DNA of 64,000 nucleotides from Schistocerca nitens (taxonomy: Eukaryota; Arthropoda; Insecta; Orthoptera; Acrididae), in contig NC_064617.1 of the NCBI RefSeq assembly GCF_023898315.1, positions 719,155,202-719,219,201 of the forward strand, in the 5' to 3' direction. The notes under the pieces are model-generated. The model ran no database searches. It was not told the DNA's origin and saw only the letters and a program-made list of their open reading frames with translations. The translations under genes and the position numbers were made by a program. Shown one piece after another: positions 54,810 to 64,000 of this stretch; position 1 is the stretch's first letter, and each line of letters begins with the position of its first letter.

Positions 54810-57800
54810 TGAACCATGGACCTTGACGTTGGTGGGGAGGCTAGTGTACCTCAGCGATACAGATAGCCGTACCGTAAGTGCAACCACAACGGAGGGGTAT
54901 CTGCTCAGAGGCCAGACAAACGTGTGGTTCCTGAAGAGGGGCAGGAGCCTTTTCAGTAGTTGCAAGGGCAACAGTCTGGATATTGACTGATCTGGCCATG
55001 TAACACTAACCAAATCGGCCTTGCTGTGCTGGTACTGCGAACGGCTGGAAGCAAGGGGAAATTACAGCCGTAATTTTTCCCGAGGGCATACAGCTTTACT
55101 GTATGATTAAATGATGATGGTGTCCTCTTGGGTAAAACATTCCGGAGGTAAAATTGTCCCCCATTTGGATCTCCGGGCGGGGACTACTCAAGAGGACGTC
55201 GTTATTACGTGAAAGAAAACTGGCGTTCTACGGAACGGAGCGTGGAATGTCTGATCCCTTAATCGGGCAGGTAGGTTAGAAAATTTAATAAGGGAAATGG
55301 ATAGGTTAATGTTAGATATAGTGGTAATTAGTGAAGTCCGGAGGCAGGAGGAACAAGACTTTTGGTCAGGCGAATACAGGATTATAAATACAAAATCAAA
55401 TAGGGGTAATGCAGCAGCAGGTTTAATAATGAATAAAAAAATAGGATTGCGGGTAAGCTATTACAAACAGCATAGCGAACGCATTATTGCGGCAAAGATA
55501 GACACAAAGCCCATGCCTACTACAGTAGTACATGTTTATATGCCAACTAGCTCTGCAGATGACGAAGAAATTGAAGAAATGTATGATGAAATAAAAGGAA
55601 TTATTCAGATAGTGAAGGGAGACGAAAATTTGATAGTCATGGGTGACTGCAATTCGGTAGTAGGAAAAGGGAGAGAAGAAAACGTAGTAGGTGAATATGG
55701 ATTGGGGGTAAGAAATGAAAGAGGAAGCCAACTGGTAGAATTTTACAAGGAGCACAACTTAATCATAGCTAACACTTTGTTCAAGAATCATAAAAGAAGG
55801 TTGTATACATGGAAGAAGCCTAGAGATACTGACATTATATAATGGTAAGACAGATATTTAGGAACCAGGTTTTAAATTGTAAGATATTTCCAGGGGCAGA
55901 TGTGGACTCTGACCACAATCTATTGCTTATGAACTGTAGATTAAAACTGAAGAAACTGCAAAAGGGTGGGAATTTAAGGAGATGGGACCTGGACAAACTG
56001 ACAGAACAAGAGGTTGTAGATAGTTTCAAGGAGAGCATTAGCGAACGATTGACAAGAATGGGGGAAAGAAGTACAGTAGAAAAAGAATGGGTAGCTTTGA
56101 AAGATGAAATAATAAAGGCAGCAGGTTCTACAGAGTTTCAGGGAGAGCATAAGGGAACAATTGAGAGGAATGGGGGAAAGAAATACAGTAGAAGAAGAAT
56201 GGGTAGCTTTGAGGGATGAAGTAGTGTGGTCAGCAGAGGATCTAGTAGGGAAAGGAGAAAATATAAAAATGCAGCAAGTGAAGCAGGCAAAAAGGAATAC
56301 AAACGTCTCAAAAATGAGATCGACAGGAAGTACAAAATGGCTTAGCAAGGATGGCTAGAGGGCAAATGTAAGGATGTAGAGGCTTATCTCACCAGGGGTA
56401 AGATAATACCGCCTACAGGAAAATTAAAGAGACCTTTGGAGAAAAGAGAGCCTCTTGCATAAATAGGAAGAGCTCAGATGGAAACGCAGTTCTAAGCAAA
56501 GAAGGGATAGCAGAAAGGTGAAAGGAGTATATAGAGGGTCTATACAAGGACTATGTACTTGAGGATAATATTATGGAAATGGAAGAGGATGTAGATGAAG
56601 ATGAAATGGGAAATATGATACTGCGTGAAGAGTTTGACAGGGCACTGAAAGACCTGAGTCGAAACAAGGCCCCGGGAGTAGAAAACATTCCATTAGAACT
56701 ACTGATAGCCTTAGGAGAGCCAGTCCTGACAAAACTCTACCATCTAGCGAGCAAGATTTATGAGACAAGTGAAATACCCTCAGACTTGAAGAAGAATATA
56801 ATAATTCCAATCCCAAAGGAAGCAGGTGCTGACAGATGTGAAAATTACCGAACTATCAGTTTAATAAGTCACGGCTGCAAAATACTAACGCGATTTCTTT
56901 ACAGACGAATGGAAAAACTAGTAGAAGCTGACATCGGGGAAGATCAGTTTGGATTCCGTAGAAATATTGGAACACGTGAGGCAATACTGACACTACGACT
57001 TATCTTAGAAGCTAGATTAGGGAAAGGCAAACCTACGTTTCTAGCATTTGTAGACTTAGAGAAATCTTTTGACAATGTTGACTGGAATACTCCCTTTTAA
57101 ATTGTGAAGGTGGCAACCGTAAAATATCGGGAGCAAAAGGCTATTTATAATTGATACAGAAACCAGATGGCAGTTATAAGAGTCGAGGGGCATGAAAGGG
57201 AAGCAGTGGTTGGGAAGGGAATGAGACAGGGTTGTAGCCTATCTCCGATGTTATTCAATCTGTATATTGAGCAAGCAGTGAAGGAAACGAAAGAAAAATT
57301 CGAAATAGGAATTAAAATCCATGGAGAAGAAATAAAAACTTTGAGGTTCGCCAATGACTTTGTAGTTCTTTCAGAGACAGCAAAGGACTTGGAAGAGCAG
57401 TTGAACGGAATGAACAGTGTCTTGAAAGGAGGATATAAAATGAACATCAACAAAAGCAAAACGAGGATAATGGAATGTAGTCGAATTAAGTCGGGTGATG
57501 CTGAGGGAAATAGATTAGGAAATGAGACACTTAATGTAGTAAAGGAGTTTTGCTACTTGGGGAGCAAAATGACTGATGATGGTCGAAGTAGAGAGGATAT
57601 AAAATGCAGACTGGCAATGGCAGGGAAAGCGTTTCTGAAGAAGAGAAATTTGTTAACATCGAGTATAGATTTAAGTGTCAAGAAGTCGTTTCTGAAAGTA
57701 TTTGTATGGTGTGTAGCCATGAATGGAAGTGAAACATGGACGATAAATAGTTTGGACGGGAAGAGAATAGAAGCTTTCGAAATGTGGTGCTACAGAAGAA

Positions 57801-58119
57801 TGCTGAAGATTAGATTGGTAGATCACATAACTAATGAGTAGGTATTGAATAGAATTGGGGAGAAGAGAAGTTTGTGACACAAATTGACTAGAAGAAGGGA
57901 TCAGTTGGTAGGATACGTTCTGAGGCATCTAGGAATCACGAATTTAGTATTGGAGGGCAGCGTGGAGGGTAAAAATCGTAGAGGGAGACCAATGATGGAT
58001 ACTCCAAGCAGATTCTGAAGGATGTAGGTTGCAGTAGGTACTGGGAGATGAAGAAGCTTGCACAGGATAGAGTAACATGGAGAGCTGCATCAAACCAGGA
58101 CTAAAGACCTCAACAATAT
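54810..58119 (+). mobile_element. RTE copy 3, full-length 5' end, decayed
   Basis: Begins TGAACCATGGACCTTGACG, like copy 2 at 43021, and ends ACTAAAGACCTCAACAATATG, a mutated family tail. An internal repetition near 56108-56220 (GGGGGAAAGAAATACAGTAG twice) suggests a local duplication or template jump. Confidence 0.9.
55130..58110 (+). pseudogene. RTE endonuclease/reverse transcriptase, disrupted
   Basis: The endonuclease region is open at 55297-55842. Frames are broken near 55840 (loss of the NRYQ stretch), 56130, 56345, 56400, 56520, 57100 and 57840. The catalytic RFADDIVIL of the intact copy reads RFANDFVVL here, so an active-site Asp is lost. Otherwise it is a close relative of 22152-25115. 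Confidence 0.9.
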
Positions 58120-58169
58120 GACAGCTTCTCTGTTTAGCTACCCTACTTCAGGAGCTTCACATCTACTAA

Positions 58170-59045
58170 TTTTTCATTGGAGATACCTGACCCGTTTAAA
58201 ATCCAGCTTGGCGACATAATCCTGGTGCCACAATGCCCTTCCCAGCGATAACCTTAGTCGATTTTTGCGGTGGTCTCTCAAATTCCCCAAGGTTTTCTTG
58301 AAAATAATATTATTCATTAATTTCTTTAAAAAAACCGTCTCAAAGTCATATGTCACAAGGACTCTCTGTTCGGTATTAACATCGATAGACTCATTCAACC
58401 AACGTGTCTGCTTCAAGGCGGTGCCACGGATGACTCGAAGCGGTACCATTCTGAAAGGAATGTGCCGCTGAAAGTTTCTATAGCACATGATATATCTCCC
58501 CCCCCCCCCCCCCCCAGCGTTGTTATGAGTTTGGGGATAGAACTGTAGTATAGGACGAGGCTCTTCAGACATAGAGGCAAATCGCTGTGTGCTTCATGCA
58601 TTCTATAAGTATATGCCATGCCTGCCTCCATGACACCAGCTGAATCAGCTGTCACACCTATGAAACCACATGATCTGTGGATATTATCATTGGACAGCCA
58701 TTGAAACTCTCCAACAGGTAGATATTATTGCATGGTGTGTCTGTATAAGTTATTGACATCAAGGAACTTGATGTAATTCTCGTCCTCAGATGCTATGAAC
58801 TGTCCTCCCGTTTGTAAGTTATTCAGCTTGGCGAAGTCCCCCATGAATCCCATGTTAGAAACAGAACAGCATGTCACCAGTCAATAATTATATTTCGACA
58901 TGTGTCGTTTTCAACACTGTATCCCATGAAAATCCTGTTGCAGTGTAGTGAAATGTAGGATCCAGAGATTGTGTAGTCATGCATACACTCTGGAACTTCT
59001 CGAAAATATCTGCTAGTAGTTGTATATCTGTGATCATATATAAAT
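58170..59045 (-). pseudogene. Protein-primed family B DNA polymerase fragment (Polinton/Maverick type)
   Basis: On the minus strand from 59045 down: TDIQLLADIFEKFQSVCM and ATGFSWDTVLK (late exonuclease region), NYIKFLDVNNLYR near 58740-58780 (motif A, DxNNLY), LPVGEFQWL after one stop, MHEAHSDLPLC near 58590, then VTYDFETVFLKKLMNN (about 58310-58360, the conserved KLxNN segment) followed by KTLGNLRDHRKNRLRL and DYVAKLDFKRV. The order matches protein-primed B-type polymerases, which copy linear DNA in Polintons/Mavericks and related viruses. At least three stops or frameshifts and a C18 tract (58498-58515) break it. The final YxDTD metal-binding motif is not present. No other Polinton gene is seen nearby, so this is an isolated fragment. 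Confidence 0.7.
58498..58515. repeat. C18 homopolymer
   Basis: Interrupts the DNA polymerase fragment and is followed by AGCGTT. A similar C15 run at 59183-59197 is also followed by AGCGTT. Confidence 0.9.
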
Positions 59046-59239
59046 TTGCGTTTTATTTTATTTATTGAGATTTAGTTCTATACAAAGGTATTTCTACAAC
59101 ATAACAAATACCCGAAAATTATTTCAACTGTTACACAGGATCTTAATTTGTCTCCACAGGATATCCCCCCCTCCCTCCGCCTCCCCCCCCCCCCCCCAGC
59201 GTTTAGAGTTTGTATATCTTCTTCCACTGCGCCAGGACT

Positions 59240-59970
59240 TATCATTCAATAGAATTTTATTATCAGCTTTTAAAAAATGACGTGTCTTTAACGGCTAATG
59301 TTGACGAGCAGTTTCTAACCCACCTTAAAGCAGTCAAAGCTCAAATTTTTAAAGTGCAGGCACATGATCTTCAAGGTTCCTCACTTAGAAGCCGCTGTGT
59401 AGGGACCTTTGACGAACCACCGACTATCCACCATATAGAAAGAGAGCGGAGACGGGGTACTACCAAACTAATCAAGTTGATCAAGTGGCTTAGATTGGAG
59501 AGCGGGGAGGGACTCACCTATGAGAAGGACAAACGTATTGACATTTTTACTCATTTTAGAGACGCTTTTCAACACCGCGACCAAAACAGGCCGGCCGCAC
59601 ATGTACTCAAGGGAGAAATGCAAAACCTGACTACACGTGAGGATAATGTCGATTTGCTCTCCCAAATCGCAACAGAGGACATGATAGATGTACTCAAATC
59701 GTCTGCTAGAAATAAGTCTCCAGGGCCTTATGGGATTACTTTAGAATTTTACCTTGAGTTCTATCCTAATGAAGGTGATAAATGAATTGTTAATTGGAAT
59801 TCATGTGTCCGGAAGAATTTCTTCAGGGAATGATCGTCCTTTTCCCTAAGACCACTGAGACCGACAGAGTTGACAATTTGCGCCCTATCACGTTGTTGAA
59901 ATAGTGATTATAAGATACTCGGCAAATGTTTCGTCACCAGGCTGAAAACAGTTATGAGGACGAGCGCCGT
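59240..59970 (+). pseudogene. L1-like reverse transcriptase fragment
   Basis: The 59210-59785 frame aligns with the linker and fingers of the larger L1-like protein downstream: LSQIATEDMIDVLKSSARNK then SPGPYGITLEFYLEFY matches LNERFTADDVSAAVKASPKG then KAPGIDGIPVEFYVKF. After frameshifts, CPEEFLQGMIVLFPKTTE, LRPITLLK, stop, and DYKILGKCFVTRLKTVM continue to about 59970. The rest of the element is missing on both sides. It is diverged from the 60526-64000 element. Confidence 0.75.
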
Positions 59971-60322
59971 AACAGGGACGGGCATCCTTGCCACCGTGAA
60001 TACATGCATTTTGTCGCGCCGTCGCCGTGTTCGTGACTACGCAGATGTGCTTCAAAGTGTTGGACAGAGCGAGCATTCATTTCTTTTTAAGAATCGCAAT
60101 TAAATTCATTCGAGTGTGGCAAAAGCAGTGGTGCAGCGTTTTCCTTTCTTAAGATCTCGCAGCTGCTTGCAAGTATGTCCATCGTTTAAGACGACAGAAA
60201 AGTAGCGTCAGCGGTGCGTCAGTGGGCAGTCGGTGAAGTCGCCATTGGAGCCGTAAGCCAGTAATTACGACACGCGAATCACTCAAACACCATTCAGCAT
60301 GTACCACAATGCTCGGCCGAGG

Positions 60323-60395
60323 GACCGGGTAGCTCAGCCGGTAGAGCGCTAGACTTTCAACCAAAGGGTCCCGGGTTCAAACCCCCGTCCAGGCC
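60323..60395 (+). tRNA. tRNA-like sequence with Glu(TTC)-type anticodon, probably pseudogene or SINE head
   Basis: A-box TAGCTCAGCCGGTAGAGC, loop CTTTCAA giving anticodon TTC, and T-arm CCGGGTTCAAACCCCCG are all recognisable at the right spacing, and CCA-like AGGCCA follows. The acceptor stem has two mismatches, the anticodon stem pairs poorly, and the T-stem has one mismatch. This is therefore unlikely to be a working tRNA gene. No clear SINE body was identified after it. Confidence 0.5.
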
Positions 60396-60525
60396 AAAAT
60401 TGATACACTGTCGTAACGGCTAATGTGCTGGCAACGGAAGCACTACAGAAACGAGTGAGGCCATGTCGTGTTCTTACGTCAGATTGCTTGAAAAGTTGCA
60501 CTTGCCGAGAGACGCTTCTGCGACC

Positions 60526-60558
60526 GACAGTCGTGGCCGAGTGGTTGCGGCGAGCGGA
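60526..60558 (+). promoter_or_regulatory. tRNA-Ser-like 5' half, possible Pol III A-box or target-site remnant
   Basis: ACAGTCGTGGCCGAGTGGTT followed by GCGGCGAGCGGAC closely resembles the first 30 or so bases of an animal tRNA-Ser gene, from acceptor strand through the D arm to the anticodon stem. No B-box or T arm follows. It lies 160 bp upstream of the ORF1 start. Confidence 0.55.
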
Positions 60559-60688
60559 CGTGTGTTAGGCTCGTGCCTGCTGCTACCTTCGTGTGCTGCA
60601 GGCGGTGTCTTCGTCGCGTGTTTGGTGCTGCGCCTCGCAGCGTTCTCTCTTCTCTACTAGTTCCTGTAAGTTTATTGACGCATTATTA

Positions 60689-61937
60689 TGAACCGTGCTA
60701 ACTCCGTACAGTGTGTTTTGATAGGAACGCGGCTAGACCGTCGCCTTTTGATGTACACGAATGGGTATTTTCCGAATTGCGTATTCCCGAATCTGATTTG
60801 GTCGGCATCCAGCTTGATTTTATTCAAAACTCTGTCTTTTTGAAACTTCCGAACGAGGATTTTGTCGATAAGCTAGTTACCGAAAGTGGTGGCGTTAAGA
60901 AATTCAAGCACGTGGACGGTGCTTTGTCTGACGTGTTGATACTGCCGGCAGGCTTCGGCATTCGAAGTGTGAAGGTTTATAATGTTCCCTTTGAGTGCCC
61001 AAATGAGGCCATTGCTCGTAAACTTGGCGAATTTGGCACCGTTCTTAGTGTGGAGAATGATGTGTGGCCTGCAGGTTTTAGGTATCGGGTTCTGAGTGGT
61101 GTTCGGACAGTACGTGTAGATTTAAAGAAACATATCCCGTCGTATCTGATCATTGCTGGCACGCGAGCTTTCCTCAGCTATAGTGGGCAGCCGCAGACGT
61201 GTTCTGTGTGTGGCAAAACAGATCATTTACGACAAACTTGCACTTTACGCAGGCCGGCGCAGCTACCGCGCGAAGCTGTTGTCAACACCACGTATGCAGG
61301 CGCGTTGGTTGGACCCCCCTCGCTCGCCCCGACCGACCGACAGGCTTCCGCCGCTCCTGCGGCTGTGGCTCCTGTGTCCGATATTGTGACTCAGCCGACA
61401 GTTGTCGTGCCCCCGGTTGTGTCGGAACAAAGTTTATCTACCGAACAGACCCCTCGCGAAGTCAGTCTTGCTGATTTGTCAGCTGTCAGTGTCCCGCCCG
61501 TGCCTGTTGGGGAGTCTTCTGAAATGTTGGTCGAGTCGCCCCGGCCGATTACCGTCCCCGCCCCACCGACAGACAAGCGGAAATTGCCGACACAACCCGG
61601 CCTGTCCACTTCTGGTGAGGCGGATGCTAGCAGCGCTGAAAGCGAGGTGTCTCAAGTTTCCACCCAGTCCGCCCCTGCCGATCCCAAACCGAAGCGTAGG
61701 CGGTCTAAGAAACGTTCGAAAACGGCGCCCACTGAGGGCGACGGCGTTTCCTTCGAACAGGCCGTTGAGGGATTAACGGACTCCTTGGTCCAAGAGCGTC
61801 GCGACGCACCTTTCGTGCACGGTCCACCTGTGTCGGTACCCGCCGCCCCCGCTACCCGGGCCGTCCCGGACGCCGTACCTCCTCCTGCGGACACCATGCA
61901 GTGGTCTGAGGATGTGGAGGAAGATCATTTTTTCTAG
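60689..61937 (+). pseudogene. L1-like ORF1 protein, one probable frameshift
   Basis: The ATG at 60689 begins MNRANSVQ, but its frame diverges from the main open frame (60702-61937), which has no ATG at its start. A single-base loss near 60710 would explain this. The main frame encodes FDRNAARPSPFDVHEW, then VYNVPFECPNEAIARKLGEF, which reads like an RNA-binding fold, and one CCHC knuckle CSVCGKTDHLRQTC (about 61200). A Pro/Ala/Ser/Thr-rich tail with a basic patch (KPKRRRSKKRSKT near 61686) follows and ends DVEEDHFF. ORF1 proteins of this kind coat element RNA. I mark it as disrupted only because of the start region. Confidence 0.65.
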
Positions 61938-61947
61938 TTCCGCTTAA

Positions 61948-64000
61948 GTTACAGAGTCCATCCTGACGTGTGCCTTCCACCAGTTACGCGTCCTCACACT
62001 TAATGTTAATAAAATCCGCAGTGTCCGTAAAATTGACGCCCTTTTACATTTTTTGCAATCTGCTCGTTGTGATGTGGTTTTCCTTCAAGAACTTACGGCT
62101 GACGTTGTCCCGCACCTTACTGCCTATAATGTTATTCTTAATATTGATCCGGAAACGACCATTGGTACGGCTATTTTAATCACGCCCGGTTTAGAGTACA
62201 AACACGTAGAAATTTTACCAAATGGACGAGGGTTGGCATGTGTCATCTGCGACATATTTTTTGTTAACGTGTACGCCCCCTCTGGAACTCACAACAAACG
62301 TCTGAGGGATACTTTTTTCAATCATGATTTATGTCAGTTCTTCCATCGAAACCACCGACGGATCATCTTAGGCGGTGATTTTAATTGTGTCTTGCGTGTC
62401 GCCGACCAGGAACCGACGGCAAATAAGTGTCTAGTACTGCAAACTTTAGTTGACACTTTTAAACTTGAGGACACGTGGCTTCGTTTTAGTCCGACTGCTA
62501 CAGGTTTTACTTATTTTTATCCTACTGGGCATAGTAGGTTGGATAGAATTTATGTCTCGTCGGACCTTACTGCACAAATCTTGCAGGCAGAAGTTGCCCC
62601 TGTCGTTTTTTCGGATCATTGTGGTTATTTGTGTGCTTTTAATGTCCCGTCTGTTCGCCCGGAACGTACGCGATCCTATTGGAAATTCAATGTTAGTGTT
62701 TTGGATGACGTCAGTCTTGTCGACCAGGTGCATTTTTTGTGGCGCCAACTTCTTCAGAGCCGCCCACAGGCGTGTTCTACTGTCGCTTGGTGGCTCCGTC
62801 ACGCTAAACCGGCTCTTCGTACTCTGCTCATAAATTATTGCCGTGACAAGGCCCATTGGGACCTGATGACGGTCAATTTTTATCGCGATTGTTTACAGGA
62901 TTTAATTACTCGGGTTACCGACCGCCCTGACCTCCTTCCCATGTTACGGAAAATTAAAACGCAGATTTTAAACCATCTGCATCGGAAGGCGCAGGGCTCT
63001 GTTGTCCGTAGCAGGCCTTTCGATCCCTCTTTGGAAGAACCACTATCATTGTATCATTTACGACGAGCCCGACTGCGGCGTGAAAAACTTTTATTCACGG
63101 ACTGGATAACGCGTGACGGTCTTAGAACTTCGGATCGTCGGGTGATTAAGGACGAAATTTACGATCACTACTCTAAACTCTTTCAATCTCAACCTTTGCA
63201 TGACGCCTCCTTGCAGATGTTTTTACACGACCTGCCTTCAATTTTAACGCGTCAGGATAGACTTCTTTTAAATGAGCGTTTTACAGCTGATGATGTTTCT
63301 GCCGCCGTTAAGGCTAGCCCGAAGGGAAAGGCACCTGGCATTGACGGAATTCCTGTGGAATTTTATGTGAAATTTTCCGGTCTTTTAACTGATACTTTCG
63401 TTGCCATTGTTAATGAAATACATAATGGTCTCGATGTGCCGGAAGACTTTTTAGAGGGGCTCATCGTCCTCATCCCGAAGACATCTGGCATCCAAAGTGC
63501 GGTGACTTTACGGCCGATTACTCTATTAAACGCCGATTATAAAATCATAGCACGCTGCTTTTCACACCGTTTGCGGCCGGCGTTGAAGACCGTCATTAGT
63601 CCTTCTCAATCGTGTGCCGTACCTGGACGGAATATATTTGATGCCGTCCTGGCGTATCGAGAGTGTATCGCTTCTGCCTCGTCACGCCGTGGCGGCCGGG
63701 CTGCGATACTTTCCATTGATTTTCATAATGCGTTCGATCGAATTAGTCACGAATACTTGCGGCGGGTCATGTCTAAGTTTGGATTTGGTTTAAAATTCAC
63801 GTGTGTGATATTTAACCTTCTGAAATCGGCCACTTCCAGAATCCTTTTTCATGGCCAGGCCGGTGATGTCCTCAGGATGAACAGATCCGTCCGCCAAGGG
63901 TGCCCGCTTTCCATGGGCTTATTCGTTTTAGCGCTGGATCCTCTACTCCGTAAACTAACGACTGTTTGCCACGGTGTCCCGTTTGGTACGGGTTCGCTTG
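61948..64000 (+). CDS. L1-like ORF2 endonuclease/reverse transcriptase, partial
   Basis: Open without a stop from 61948 (after TAA at 61945-61947) to the window end, 684 codons. The endonuclease has LTLNVNKIRS near codon 17, VVFLQE near 43-48, VNVYAPSG, ILGGDFNCVL, GHSRLDRIYVSS and VFSDHCGYL. The reverse transcriptase has KGKAPGIDGIPVEFY, IVLIPKTSG, LRPITLLNADYKIIARC, SIDFHNAFDRISHEY near codon 590 and VRQGCPLSMGL. The window stops before the YxDD box. The first in-frame ATG is near 62865, inside the protein, so the endonuclease cannot be started by AUG. Initiation may use a near-cognate codon or coupling to ORF1, whose stop lies 11 bases upstream. Confidence 0.8.

Larger units (their letters stand above)
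60526..64000 (+). mobile_element. L1-like non-LTR retrotransposon, 3' end beyond window
   Basis: ORF1 with a zinc knuckle (60689-61937) is followed closely by ORF2 with endonuclease and reverse transcriptase, still open at the window edge. RT motifs (LRPITLLNADYKIIARCF, VPGRNIFDAV, VRQGCPLSMGLF) resemble the L1/Tx1 group. The element is GC-richer than its surroundings. Its 5' boundary is uncertain; I start it at the tRNA-Ser-like segment. Confidence 0.75.

Noticed and set aside
1..64000. CRISPR array, bacterial operon or ribosomal RNA genes
   Set aside because: No regularly spaced short repeats with unique spacers, no bacterial gene clusters and no rRNA sequence were seen; the repeats are eukaryotic transposons.

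Overview
The window looks like intergenic or intronic DNA from a large, repeat-rich insect genome. From memory of repeat families, a grasshopper or locust (Orthoptera, possibly Schistocerca) fits best: the RTE element with an (ACAACA) tail, the tRNA-headed 'TCGGTAGCTCAGTTGG' repeat and the 'GGTTCAAATGGCTCTGAGC' SINE tail are familiar from such genomes. I found no convincing host protein-coding gene. Almost everything recognisable is a transposable element, several nested in one another.

Layout. 1140-6125: minus-strand Ty3/Gypsy-type LTR element missing its reverse transcriptase. 6126-9790: a dispersed repeat, then copy A of a ~2.7 kb anciently duplicated segment. 10721-13281: a TTAA-flanked Kolobok-like DNA transposon with a decayed transposase. 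14100-21510: a fragment and a nearly full copy of a minus-strand I-group non-LTR element with RNase H and disabled catalytic sites. 21511-21953: tandem tRNA-derived repeat. 22119-25136: an RTE element with an intact 987-codon ORF. 25888-30225: a Penelope-like foldback with ~950 bp inverted arms around a GIY-YIG fragment, one arm split by a 5'-truncated Jockey-type element. 30332-31110: two inverted tRNA-derived SINE pieces. 31630-36310: copy B of the duplicated segment, carrying a second Kolobok-like insertion. 36311-43020: mostly featureless, with a SINE and a Jockey-type 3' end. 43021-47626: a broken RTE copy split by a complete Tc1-like transposon with an intact transposase. 48250-51699: a decayed hAT element with 8-bp target duplication. 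52029-54306: gag and LTR of a second Gypsy-type copy, with a rearranged mariner in the LTR. 54810-58119: a third RTE copy. 58170-59045: minus-strand fragment of a protein-primed family B DNA polymerase (Polinton/Maverick type). 59240-64000: two L1-like elements, the second with a near-complete ORF1 and an ORF2 open to the window edge.

These genes do not form a pathway. They are independent selfish elements, and the nesting gives relative ages: Jockey after Penelope, Tc1 after RTE copy 2, mariner after the second Gypsy LTR, and Kolobok after the segment duplication. The best candidates for recent or current activity are the RTE ORF (22152-25115) and the Tc1 transposase (45073-46095). The least conventional structures are the Penelope foldback, the mariner built from two 5' ends, the tRNA-Ser half just upstream of the L1-like ORF1, and the isolated DNA polymerase fragment.
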